This document shows positions 1 to 6,934 of a stretch of DNA of 6,934 nt, in pieces. Source of the DNA: an uncultured Burkholderiales bacterium (GTDB lineage Bacteria > Pseudomonadota > Gammaproteobacteria > Burkholderiales > Burkholderiaceae_D); the NCBI GenBank assembly GCA_903904635.1, contig CAIVDH010000238.1, positions 1-6,934 on the forward strand, written 5' to 3'. Position 1 is the stretch's first letter. Each line of letters begins with the position of its first letter. Made by a program: the position numbers and the translations under genes. The notes beneath the pieces were generated by a model. It had not been told where the DNA came from. It worked only from the letters and a program-made list of their open reading frames with translations, and did not search any database.

Positions 1-191
1 AATATAAACAAACCCGCAATCAAATTATTGAGTAGGCCAATATTGAGCGAGGTCCATGACATCGCATCATAAGTAATGATGGTGACGAGGGCAGTTTTGA
101 AAAGATTGTCATTAAATGCGCCTAAAAACTGCGCGCAAAAAAACGGCGCAAAACGCCGCTGTGCTAATAGTGAAAACTGGCTGGAAGACAC
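1..191 (-). CDS. MFS transporter of LplT/Aas type, N-terminal fragment (runs off left edge)
   Basis: The minus strand from base 191 encodes 63 residues, beginning MSSSQFSLLAQRRFAPFFCA and continuing with QFLGAFNDNLFK at residues 21-32. The 'QFLGAFNDNLFK' block is the recognisable first-helix signature of major facilitator proteins related to the lysophospholipid transporter LplT and to the N-terminal half of Aas-type acyltransferase fusions. The start must be the GTG at 191-189: a TAA lies in frame four codons upstream and the first in-frame ATG is at about residue 44, inside the conserved region. No good Shine-Dalgarno sequence precedes the GTG. Two hydrophobic stretches are visible (about 15-41 and 47-63), fitting membrane helices 1 and 2. 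It lies 30 bases after the CBS-domain gene on the same strand, so co-transcription is likely. The rest of the protein is outside the window, so I cannot tell a stand-alone transporter from a fusion with acyltransferase and AMP-binding domains. Confidence 0.82.
   Translation of the reverse strand, partial: MSSSQFSLLAQRRFAPFFCAQFLGAFNDNLFKTALVTIITYDAMSWTSLNIGLLNNLIAGLFI
137..160 (-). terminator. Terminator-like hairpin plus T run, inside the start of the MFS gene
   Basis: On the minus strand, CGGCG (158-154), loop TTTTG (153-149) and CGCCG (148-144) form a perfect five-base-pair stem. A G-T and an A-T pair extend it outward, and seven T follow (143-137). This is the layout of an intrinsic terminator. 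It sits about 60-85 bases after the stop of the CBS-domain gene, but within codons of the conserved RRFAPFF segment of the MFS protein. It may therefore be a coincidence of codon choice rather than a working terminator. Confidence 0.4.
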
Positions 192-221
192 GTTATTGTT
201 TTATGAAAAATTAAAATGGAA

Positions 222-665
222 TTACTCAGCACCATCGGAAGGCCAGTCGCGTATATAAGCCTTGAGCATTTTATTCTCAAAACTTTGCGCCTCCAGTACG
301 GCCTTGGCCAAATCATAAAAAGACATCACGCCCTGCAACACATTGCCATCCATTACCGGCACATAGCGGGCATGACGCTCCAGCATCATGCGACGAATTT
401 CATTGATATCCGTATCTGGTGTAATGCGCAGCACATCATGCTCCATATGCTGGCCCACCTGGTCATTGCCATAAGCACTATTGCCATGCACTGCCTTCAT
501 CACTTCCCGAAAAGTAAGCATGCCCACCAGCACCCCAGTTTTCATCACAACCAGAGAGCCTATATCTTTTTCAACCATCAGATCTATGGCTGAGCTTAGC
601 GTGGTCTCTGGCGATACGGTATAAAGCGTGTCACCCTTGACCTTGAGGATTTCAGAAACTTTCAT
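222..665 (-). CDS. CBS-domain pair protein (147 aa)
   Basis: A small soluble protein made almost entirely of two CBS motifs, roughly residues 8-60 and 74-128. The first shows VSPETTLSSAIDLM, then DIGSLVV and a GMLTFREV end. The second shows ITPDTDINEIRRMM, then ARYVPVMDG and GVMSFYDL. The repeated 'temporal pattern of hydrophobics, then G-hydrophobic-(S/T)-x-x-(D/E)' is the usual CBS signature. CBS pairs (Bateman modules) generally bind adenosine nucleotides and act as energy or ligand sensors; no catalytic or DNA-binding domain is attached here, so the partner is unknown. The start is well supported: TAAGGAGG on the minus strand (680-673) lies seven bases before the ATG. The gene heads a minus-strand unit with the MFS gene and is divergent from the metY-like gene across 210 bases. 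Stand-alone proteins of this length are common in betaproteobacteria. Confidence 0.9.
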   Translation of the reverse strand: MKVSEILKVKGDTLYTVSPETTLSSAIDLMVEKDIGSLVVMKTGVLVGMLTFREVMKAVHGNSAYGNDQVGQHMEHDVLRITPDTDINEIRRMMLERHARYVPVMDGNVLQGVMSFYDLAKAVLEAQSFENKMLKAYIRDWPSDGAE

Positions 666-725
666 TTGTCTGCCTCCTTAAGTTTTATCTTTTTGACTAC
701 GAGCTCAATGTAGCCCACCCGCTGC

Positions 726-752
726 AAAAAAGCCAGCAGACCTCTGATCTGC
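726..752 (-). other. Small hairpin followed by T6 in the CBS/metY intergenic region
   Basis: Read on the minus strand, GCAGA (752-748), a seven-base loop and TCTGC (740-736) form a five-pair stem. A TGGC spacer and six T (731-726) follow. It lies about 60-85 bases upstream of the CBS-gene ATG. The stem is short and the T run is displaced by four bases, so a terminator or attenuator role is weakly supported. No clear promoter was seen upstream of it on the minus strand. Confidence 0.2.
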
Positions 753-798
753 AGCCGGTATTACAAAAAAGCACTGCGGCTATAAGCAGCGATAGCCC

Positions 799-804
799 TA
801 TAAT
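799..804 (+). promoter_or_regulatory. Candidate -10 box of the metY-hydrolase operon
   Basis: A perfect TATAAT lies 71 bases before the ATG of the sulfhydrylase gene. Transcription would be expected to start near 811, giving a leader of about 65 bases. No convincing TTGACA-like -35 hexamer is seen 16-18 bases upstream (the region reads CTGCGGC), so the promoter may depend on an activator. Direct observation of the box; its use is inferred. Confidence 0.45.
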
Positions 805-819
805 TCCGATTCATTAAAA

Positions 820-845
820 GCGATGTCGATCAGATCAACAGTCGC
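820..845 (+). other. Hairpin in the predicted metY leader
   Basis: GCGATGT (820-826) can pair with ACA (838-840) plus TCGC (842-845), leaving G841 bulged and an 11-base loop. That gives a seven-pair stem 15 bases before the AGGAG ribosome-binding site (860-864). It does not match the SAM-II pattern that precedes some methionine genes, and there is no following T run. It may be a simple leader stem with no regulatory role. Confidence 0.25.
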
Positions 846-875
846 ATTGACAGGATTACAGGAGAACACAATATT

Positions 876-2186
876 ATGAGTGAGCCAAAATATCCGGGCT
901 TTGATACCTTGTCTTTGCATGCAGGTAGCGCACCCGACCCGGCCACTGGCGCACGCGCCACGCCGATTTATTTATCGACTTCGTTTGTCTTCAAGGATTC
1001 CGATCATGCCGCTTCGCTCTTTAATATGGAGCGTGCCGGTCATGTTTATTCACGCATCTCCAATCCAACCAATGCCGTATTAGAGGAACGCATCGCAGCG
1101 CTAGAAGGCGGTGTGGCCGGTATTGCTGTAGCCAGCGGGCAAGCGGCAATGCATTTAGGCTTGGCCACAATTGCCGGTGCCGGCTCGCATGTGCTGGCTT
1201 CAAGGGCTTTATATGGCGGCTCGCAAAATCTGCTTGGCTACACCATGAAGCGCTTTGGTATTGAGACCACCTTCATCGATCCGCGTGATCTTAATGCCTG
1301 GCGTGACAATATCCGCCCCAACACCAAAGTACTGTTCGCTGAAACGTTGGGCAACCCGGGGCTAGATGTACTCGATATTGCACGGGTCGCTGAAATCGCG
1401 CATGAAAATCATCTGCCACTGATGGTTGATTCCACCTTCACCACACCCTACTTGCTGCGACCATTCGAACATGGTGCCGATCTGATATTTCATTCGGCCA
1501 CAAAATTTTTATGTGGGCATGGTACAGCGGTAGGTGGCCTGCTAGTTGATGGTGGCACATTCGACTGGCAAACCGCTTATGAAAAAACCGGTCGCTTTGC
1601 CGAATTATGCGAGCCCTATGATGGCTTTCACGGCATGGTGTTTGCAGAAGAATCCTCGGTTGCACCGTTCTCACTGCGCGCACGACGCGAAGGTTTGCGC
1701 GACTTCGGCGCTGTCATGAGCCCAACCAATGCGTTCACCATATTGCAAGGTATAGAAACACTAGGCTTACGTATGGACAGGCATGTTGCCAATGCGCGTA
1801 AAGTTGTCGAGTTTCTGGTGACGCATCCTGCGGTTGAATCCGTGTCCTATCCTGAGCTGCCGCATCATCCTGATTACGAGCTGGCAAAAACGCTGCTGCC
1901 CAAAGGTTGTGGTGCCGTGTTTTCCTTCGCCATCAAAGGTGACCGAGCTGCAGGCCGCCGCTTTGTTGAAGCGCTGACGCTGTTCTCGCATCTGGCCAAT
2001 GTCGGCGATGCAAAATCACTCGTCATTCATCCGGCATCAACCACGCACTTCCGGGTACCAGACGCGCAGCTCGCCGCCTCCGGCATCAGCGAAGGCACCA
2101 TGCGTTTATCCATAGGTCTGGAAGATGTGGATGATCTGATTGATGACTTGAAGCGCGGCCTAAAAGCTGCCCAGAAAGGAGCATGA
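876..2186 (+). CDS. metY: O-acetylhomoserine sulfhydrylase (PLP-dependent, MetY type)
   Basis: A cytoplasmic Cys/Met-metabolism PLP enzyme expected to replace the acyl group of O-acetylhomoserine with sulfide, giving homocysteine for methionine synthesis. Visible family marks are STSFVFKD near residue 34, YSRISNPT at 58-65 (tyrosine and arginine that contact the PLP phosphate of the neighbouring subunit), SGQAA at 88-92, DSTFTTPY at 185-192, and SATKF with the Schiff-base lysine K210. MRLSIGLED at 409-417 carries the substrate-carboxylate arginine. At 436 residues, with an insertion at about 226-262 (FDWQTAYEKTGRF to MVFAEE), it is longer than MetB/MetZ enzymes of about 390 residues and fits the MetY subgroup. 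O-succinylhomoserine use cannot be excluded by eye. AGGAG at 860-864 precedes the ATG by 11 bases, a slightly long spacing. It is three bases from the next gene and probably shares its mRNA. Confidence 0.92.
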   Translation: MSEPKYPGFDTLSLHAGSAPDPATGARATPIYLSTSFVFKDSDHAASLFNMERAGHVYSRISNPTNAVLEERIAALEGGVAGIAVASGQAAMHLGLATIAGAGSHVLASRALYGGSQNLLGYTMKRFGIETTFIDPRDLNAWRDNIRPNTKVLFAETLGNPGLDVLDIARVAEIAHENHLPLMVDSTFTTPYLLRPFEHGADLIFHSATKFLCGHGTAVGGLLVDGGTFDWQTAYEKTGRFAELCEPYDGFHGMVFAEESSVAPFSLRARREGLRDFGAVMSPTNAFTILQGIETLGLRMDRHVANARKVVEFLVTHPAVESVSYPELPHHPDYELAKTLLPKGCGAVFSFAIKGDRAAGRRFVEALTLFSHLANVGDAKSLVIHPASTTHFRVPDAQLAASGISEGTMRLSIGLEDVDDLIDDLKRGLKAAQKGA

Positions 2187-2189
2187 GTC

Positions 2190-3005
2190 ATGTTGATTAA
2201 TGTCTCAGGCACACCGGCCTATTGCTATACCGGCGGTAAAAATTTTGACGCCAGTCTACCCACTGTCGTTTTTATTCATGGCGCACAAAACGATCATTCC
2301 GTATGGATTTTACAAACCCGTTATTTCGCGCATCATGGCTATAGCGTGCTGGCAGTCGATTTGCCAGGGCATGGACGCAGCAAAGGTAAGCCCTTGAGCA
2401 GCGTAGAAGAAATGTCTGACTGGCTAATCGCACTACTTGATGCAGCAGGCGTATCGCAAGCCACGCTAATCGGTCACAGCATGGGCTCACTGATTGCGCT
2501 GGAAACTGCAGCAAAAATACCGCAACGCATAACGGGTATTGCATTGGTAGGCACAGCCTATCCGATGAAAGTGTCTGCCATGCTGCTAGAGGCATCCCGC
2601 GTGCGTGAGCAAGATGCCATAGACATGGTTAACATCTGGTCGCACTCAGGCATAGCGCAAAAACCCTCTGCGCCCGGACCCGGTTTTTACGTACAAGGTG
2701 GCAGCAAGCGATTAATGCAACACATCGCACGCGGCGATACGCCACAAATATTTTTTACAGACTTTAGTGCCTGCAATAACTATCAGGGTGGTGAGGCCGC
2801 AGCAGCAAAAACATCATGCCCGGTGCTGTTCCTGATCGGTAAAAAAGACATGATGACCACGCCGAAATCTGCTGCACTATTAATTTCAACACTACCGAAA
2901 TCCAAAGTGGTAACGCTGGAAGCTTGTGGCCATGACCTGATGGCGGAACAACCGGATCAGGTGCTGGATAACTTGTTCAGCTTTGCCTCGGGCGCTGCAA
3001 AATAA
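2190..3005 (+). CDS. Alpha/beta hydrolase (271 aa)
   Basis: A soluble alpha/beta-hydrolase-fold enzyme of unknown substrate. The expected parts appear in order: HGA at 30-32 (oxyanion-hole region), DLPGHGRS at 57-64, nucleophile elbow GHSMG at 95-99 with S97, acid candidate D220 in LIGKKD, and catalytic H248 in ACGHD. The segment between about 125 and 205 is the variable lid. The layout is that of small esterase, lactonase or C-C hydrolase relatives; it is not the homoserine acyltransferase MetX, which is longer and has its own motifs. There is no signal peptide. AAAGGAG ends eight bases before the ATG and the metY-like stop is only three bases upstream, so the pair is almost certainly co-transcribed. 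A methionine-related role is suggested only by position. Its last 49 bases overlap the 3' end of the opposite-strand membrane-protein gene. Confidence 0.88.
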   Translation: MLINVSGTPAYCYTGGKNFDASLPTVVFIHGAQNDHSVWILQTRYFAHHGYSVLAVDLPGHGRSKGKPLSSVEEMSDWLIALLDAAGVSQATLIGHSMGSLIALETAAKIPQRITGIALVGTAYPMKVSAMLLEASRVREQDAIDMVNIWSHSGIAQKPSAPGPGFYVQGGSKRLMQHIARGDTPQIFFTDFSACNNYQGGEAAAAKTSCPVLFLIGKKDMMTTPKSAALLISTLPKSKVVTLEACGHDLMAEQPDQVLDNLFSFASGAAK

Positions 3006-4267
3006 TCTGCCACGCTCATAGTAAGTCCTGCATCAATCAGATGCGCGACTTGATGAGCAAGTGCTGATTGTGCGCCCACTGCAAATACGAAGCGTCTACA
3101 CACATCTGCAACCAGTAGTTTGTGCGGATTAATCAGTAATACCCAGCGATCTTGCTGGCCCAGCGCATGACGAGTCCATTTCCATCCTCGTTTTTGCTCT
3201 GCTTCCAAACGCCCCACCCATCCTGCTTCCAGCATTTGCTGGAGCAAGCTCTCTGCCTCATCAAATCCAAGACGTGTCTCAGCACGAAGATGCAGTAAAT
3301 CTACCGCGCCTTTTTTATCATGCGCATCTACCAATATCCGCAGCACATCCATCGCATCCAAAAATGCATCACCAATTGCAGCGCGATACCACCATCGCTC
3401 ATATTTCACCAAAGGTAGCGCCGCGGCCAGCACCGCACCGAGCAACGTAATAAACCAAAACAAATAGATCCAGACCAGCAAAATCGGTACGGCAGCCAGC
3501 GCGCCATAAATCACCCGATAGCTGGGAAATTTCGTAATTGAATAAGCAAAACCACGGTTAGTGAGCTCAAACGCGACTGCTGCAGCCAGCCCGCCTATCA
3601 GCGCATCACGCCAGTCTATAAACCGGTTTGGTACGATCAGATATAAAAGACCAAACGCCAGGGTCGTAAGAAAAACCGAAATTAAAATTGATAATGTTGT
3701 ACCGAGTATCGGCGTCTGGCGTGCCAGTGAACTGGCCAGCGGTGACAAAAAAGCAGTCACTGAAAGCGAAGCGCCTATCAGAAGCGGCCCCATGGTCATG
3801 ATGGCCCAGTAAATGATCATGCTCTGCACAAAACTGCGCTGCGTCCTGACTCGCCAGATCTGATTCAAACTACGATCGACTATGGCAAACATCATGATGG
3901 CCGTCACAATCAACGTCACCGCACCCACAGCCGAAAGCCGGCTGGCTTTGGAAGCAAACAGACTCAGATTATCCAGTATGGTATTGGTCACGCCCCTGGG
4001 CATGGCACTCTGCACAAAATACGCTTCGACCGCATCACGAAAAGTCGCAAACAGCGGGAAGGTCGTAAAAATTGCAAACGCAATTGTGAGCACCGGTACC
4101 AACGCCAGTACAGTCGTGAATGTCAGGCTGCCTGCAACCTGCGGTAGCCGCTCTTCACTTAAGCGGCGCATCATGAAGCGCGACAGATCTTTGAAACGCG
4201 AGCCAGACGTAACAACTGGCTTTGCGCCCGCATGACTATTGGAATGATTCATGGAACTAGGTGGCAT
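2957..4267 (-). CDS. YihY/RNase BN-like inner-membrane protein
   Basis: An integral membrane protein of the YihY/virulence-factor BrkB family. The hallmark N-terminal segment is visible at 41-67 (LPQVAGSLTFTTVLALVP), followed by hydrophobic helices at about 112-135, 148-172, 188-212, 222-240 and 255-285, making six. IVPNRFIDWRDALIGG (211-226) and the tyrosine-rich IYGALAAVPILLVWIYLFW region (253-271) are also typical. Residues about 295-436 form a soluble C-terminal extension, including a helix-rich, possibly winged-helix-like segment (FDEAESLLQQMLEAGWVGRL), as in longer proteobacterial members. The old name 'ribonuclease BN' is a historical misassignment; function is not established. The start is uncertain: ATG at 4267 or at 4252 (MNHSNS), neither with a clear Shine-Dalgarno sequence. 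It is divergent from the WrbA-like gene and convergent, with overlap, with the hydrolase gene. Confidence 0.9.
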   Translation of the reverse strand: MPPSSMNHSNSHAGAKPVVTSGSRFKDLSRFMMRRLSEERLPQVAGSLTFTTVLALVPVLTIAFAIFTTFPLFATFRDAVEAYFVQSAMPRGVTNTILDNLSLFASKASRLSAVGAVTLIVTAIMMFAIVDRSLNQIWRVRTQRSFVQSMIIYWAIMTMGPLLIGASLSVTAFLSPLASSLARQTPILGTTLSILISVFLTTLAFGLLYLIVPNRFIDWRDALIGGLAAAVAFELTNRGFAYSITKFPSYRVIYGALAAVPILLVWIYLFWFITLLGAVLAAALPLVKYERWWYRAAIGDAFLDAMDVLRILVDAHDKKGAVDLLHLRAETRLGFDEAESLLQQMLEAGWVGRLEAEQKRGWKWTRHALGQQDRWVLLINPHKLLVADVCRRFVFAVGAQSALAHQVAHLIDAGLTMSVADYFAAPEAKLNKLSST

Positions 4268-4290
4268 ATTGGGAGCTAATGAAAAACCAC

Positions 4291-4961
<671 letters not shown>

Positions 4962-4962
<1 letters not shown>

Positions 4963-5375
4963 TGGAAACCAGCATGCAACCCAAAACACAGCGTGTGCTG
5001 CACCTGACAGCCGTCATCAGCTTACTTTCCTTAATCGTATTGTGCACAGCATGGGAACTAGTACTGGCACCACTGCGTCCTGGTGGTTCATGGATGGCGA
5101 TCAAGGCTTTACCGCTGCTGCTGCCGTTAGCTGGTGTGCTGCGCCGCGATATCTACACGCTGCAATGGGCATCCATGCTGGTACATCTTTATTTTATAGA
5201 AGGCGTTGTTCGTGCATGGAGTGACACTGGCATGTCAGCACTATTGGCCTCATTGGAAATCGCTTTCTCAAGCCTGTTTTTCTTTTGCGCGATATTTTTT
5301 CTTAGTCCGTATAAAAAAATGGCAAAAAAAATAACGCGTGAAGCCATTGCAAAAGCAGCCATTCATGAAGACTGA
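4962..5375 (+). CDS. DUF2069 family membrane protein (137 aa)
   Basis: A small inner-membrane protein of unknown function. Four hydrophobic helices are visible at about 13-33, 46-61, 67-84 and 91-115, then a basic, lysine-rich cytoplasmic tail (KKMAKKITREAIAKAA). The motifs WELVLAPLRPGGSW (31-44), KALPLLLPL (48-56) and YTLQWASMLVHLYFIEG (65-81) are the features by which I recognise DUF2069. The family often lies beside wrbA-like genes in beta- and gammaproteobacteria, as here. The start ATG shares its A with the preceding TAA, so translation is probably coupled; a second ATG at residue 5 is possible. The last 11 bases overlap the FAD dehydrogenase gene. Runs of seven and eight A occur at 5313-5319 and 5324-5331, but the reading frame is intact. 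A role beside the quinone reductase is inferred from position only. Confidence 0.85.
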
Positions 5376-6771
5376 TTTTTTATCTCAGTGCCAAAGCGCC
5401 ATCGGTAACGCACAGGTACTAACTGGTACCGACATGGCTGGCTATTTGACCGACTGGCGTGGTCGGTTTACTGGCAATGCTTTGGCTGTACTTCGGCCTG
5501 GCAACACCGACGAAGTCGCTACACTCATCAAACTTTGCCAGCAATTTAAAGTCCCCGTAGTACCTCAGGGTGGCAATACCGGGCTGGTAGTGGGTAGCGT
5601 GCCGGATGCCAGCGGCACTGCCGTCGTACTATCGCTGTCACGTTTAAATCATATTCGCGATATCGATCCACAAAACAATACCGTCACCGTTGAGGCTGGC
5701 TGTCTGCTGCAACAAGTACAGGAACATGCAGCACAACACGAGCGCCTGTTTCCCCTCTCGCTAGCCTCGGAAGGCAGTTGCACGATAGGCGGCAATCTCT
5801 CCACCAACGCCGGCGGCACGGCCGTTCTGCGTTATGGCTCCATGCGTGAACTCACGCTAGGACTTGAAGTCGTCAATGCGCAAGGTGAAATATGGAATGG
5901 ACTGCGCACCCTGCGCAAAGACAACACCGGATATGATCTGCGCGATATTTTTATCGGTGCAGAAGGCACACTGGGCATCATTACCGCCGCCGTGCTGAAG
6001 CTTTATGCACAACCTAAAGCGCGCATCACAGCGCTATTGGCGATGGAGTCACCGCAGCAAGCATTAACATTACTATCGCTGACGCAAGTGCAATGTGGTG
6101 CACATTTAACTGGCTTTGAATTAATGTCAGATTTTTGTCTGCAGTTAGTTAAACGTCACTCTCCGCAATTGCCATTCCCATTTCAAACCCGTCATGCACA
6201 ATATGTATTAATAGAACTCTCGGATCAGGAGTCAGAAGCGCACGCGATGACGATGCTTGAAAATGTTGTAGGGTGTGCGCTGGAAAAAAATATCATTAAC
6301 GATGCGGTCGTAGCAAATTCGTTGGCGCAATCCATCACGATGTGGCAGCTGCGTGAACATATTTCCATGGCACAAGCTGCTGAAGGTAAAAATATCAAAC
6401 ACGATATTGCGCTACCGGTATCAAGCATTGCAGAATTCATCACCGATACTGACGCCCTTTTGCAAAAGCAATTTCCCGGCTGTCGTATGGTGACCTTCGG
6501 ACATCTGGGTGATGGGAATTTGCACTACAACGTATCAGCACCTGCAGAAAAATCTGACGAAGAATTTTTGCAGCAACAAGCCGCAGTCAATTTATGTGTG
6601 CACGACAATGTGCATAAGTACAACGGTTCTATCTCTGCCGAGCACGGACTCGGTGCATTGAAGCGCGAGGAAATCAAACGCTACAAATCTGATGTAGAAC
6701 TCAATATGATGATGGCCATCAAGCGGGCATTCGATCCGCATAATTTGATGAACCCCGGAAAAGTGCTCTGA
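5365..6771 (+). CDS. FAD-linked D-2-hydroxyacid dehydrogenase (D-2-hydroxyglutarate/GlcD-like)
   Basis: A 468-residue flavoprotein of the VAO/PCMH family with an N-terminal FAD-binding domain (about 38-215) and a C-terminal FAD-linked oxidase domain (about 220-467). FAD-contact motifs are PQGGNTGLVVG (67-77), GSCTIGGNLSTNAGG (137-151) and IGAEGTLGIIT (197-207). The C-terminal domain has WQLREHI (327-333), IKHDIALPV (344-352), GHLGDGNLHYN (379-389) and SAEHGLG (424-430), with H380, H387 and E426 as likely metal ligands, and ends in the usual NPGKVL. This pattern fits D-2-hydroxyglutarate or D-lactate dehydrogenases that pass electrons to a quinone or electron-transfer flavoprotein; no glcE/glcF partner is in the window, so glycolate oxidase is less likely. 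ATG 5365 gives the normal N-terminus; a GTG at 5338 would add nine residues. Neither has a clear ribosome-binding site, so coupling to the overlapping DUF2069 gene is likely. Confidence 0.88.
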   Translation: MKTDFLSQCQSAIGNAQVLTGTDMAGYLTDWRGRFTGNALAVLRPGNTDEVATLIKLCQQFKVPVVPQGGNTGLVVGSVPDASGTAVVLSLSRLNHIRDIDPQNNTVTVEAGCLLQQVQEHAAQHERLFPLSLASEGSCTIGGNLSTNAGGTAVLRYGSMRELTLGLEVVNAQGEIWNGLRTLRKDNTGYDLRDIFIGAEGTLGIITAAVLKLYAQPKARITALLAMESPQQALTLLSLTQVQCGAHLTGFELMSDFCLQLVKRHSPQLPFPFQTRHAQYVLIELSDQESEAHAMTMLENVVGCALEKNIINDAVVANSLAQSITMWQLREHISMAQAAEGKNIKHDIALPVSSIAEFITDTDALLQKQFPGCRMVTFGHLGDGNLHYNVSAPAEKSDEEFLQQQAAVNLCVHDNVHKYNGSISAEHGLGALKREEIKRYKSDVELNMMMAIKRAFDPHNLMNPGKVL

Positions 6772-6788
6772 GTGCTAAATGCTGAACG

Positions 6789-6847
6789 CTGATTAACCAA
6801 CAGACTGCAGCGCTTAAGAGCCTACAGCCTGCTTACTTATTAATCAG
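6789..6847. repeat. 8-bp inverted repeat before the last gene
   Basis: CTGATTAA (6789-6796) and TTAATCAG (6840-6847) are exact reverse complements 43 bases apart, in the gap between the dehydrogenase stop and the next start. The right arm touches the AGAGG ribosome-binding site (6846-6850). No T run follows, so it is not an intrinsic terminator. A smaller stem, CGCTG (6787-6791) with CAGCG, is nested nearby. Chance is possible at this length. Confidence 0.3.
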
Positions 6848-6855
6848 AGGTCGCC

Positions 6856-6934
6856 ATGTCATGTCGTTTATTTAAAAAGTTATTGCCGTCATTATTTCTA
6901 TCATTGTTGTTGTTATTATTTTTCTATACTCCTG
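6856..6934 (+). CDS. Start of an exported or membrane protein (runs off right edge)
   Basis: An open frame begins at ATG 6856 with AGAGG (6846-6850) five bases upstream, a good ribosome-binding site, and stays open for the 26 codons available. The peptide has two lysines and an arginine in the first eight residues, followed by a leucine/phenylalanine-rich core (LPSLFLSLLLLLFFYTP), which is the layout of a Sec signal peptide or a membrane anchor. No cleavage site or lipobox is seen before the edge. The family cannot be named from this fragment. It follows the dehydrogenase gene by 84 bases on the same strand and may be a separate unit or the operon's next gene. Confidence 0.6.
   Translation, partial: MSCRLFKKLLPSLFLSLLLLLFFYTP

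Noticed and set aside
216..593. A 125-codon plus-strand open frame rich in histidine and isoleucine
   Set aside because: It is antisense to the CBS-domain gene, has no family resemblance, and the opposite strand has a clear protein with a strong ribosome-binding site.
805..875. SAM-II or other methionine riboswitch before the metY-like gene
   Set aside because: The leader is short and the conserved SAM-II segments are not recognisable; only a simple bulged stem is visible.
3561..4235. Two plus-strand open frames (3561-3812 and 3882-4235)
   Set aside because: Both lie antisense to the YihY-like gene; their serine/alanine/threonine-rich composition is what the reverse of a hydrophobic membrane-protein gene gives.
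5313..5331. A7 and A8 runs as a possible programmed frameshift joining the DUF2069 and dehydrogenase genes
   Set aside because: Entering the dehydrogenase frame here meets a TAA at 5332-5334 at once, so no fusion protein could result, and the normal frame ends in a typical way.

Overview
This window reads as an ordinary chromosomal stretch of a betaproteobacterium, most likely in the Nitrosomonadales (Gallionellaceae, Methylophilaceae or Nitrosomonadaceae type). That placement is an inference from protein style, roughly even base composition, and the neighbourhood of a long YihY-family protein, a WrbA-type flavoprotein, a DUF2069 protein and a D2HGDH-like flavoprotein. I found no rRNA, tRNA, insertion sequence, CRISPR array or phage gene. 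I did not find a convincing new multi-gene system. The points worth a second look are regulatory signals and start sites.

Left arm, minus strand (1-665): a two-CBS-domain protein is followed 30 bases downstream by the N-terminus of a major facilitator transporter of the LplT/Aas type. The transporter starts at GTG and runs off the left edge. A hairpin followed by seven T lies inside its first codons and looks like an intrinsic terminator.

Centre-left, plus strand (about 799-3005): a TATAAT box and a roughly 65-base leader precede an O-acetylhomoserine sulfhydrylase (metY-like). An alpha/beta hydrolase follows three bases later, apparently in the same operon. Its 3' end overlaps the 3' end of the next, oppositely oriented gene by 49 bases.

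Centre, minus strand (2957-4267): a YihY/RNase BN-like integral membrane protein with an extra cytoplasmic C-terminal domain.

Right arm, plus strand (about 4291-6771): a short divergent control region carries a perfect 10-base inverted repeat and a TATAAT box almost touching the next ATG. It precedes a tightly packed operon: WrbA-like NAD(P)H:quinone oxidoreductase, a DUF2069 four-helix membrane protein (1-base overlap), and an FAD-linked D-2-hydroxyacid dehydrogenase (11-base overlap). The flavoprotein quinone reductase and the flavin dehydrogenase suggest a redox or quinone theme, but that link is inferred. After an 84-base gap a new gene begins with a signal-peptide-like N-terminus and is cut by the right edge.
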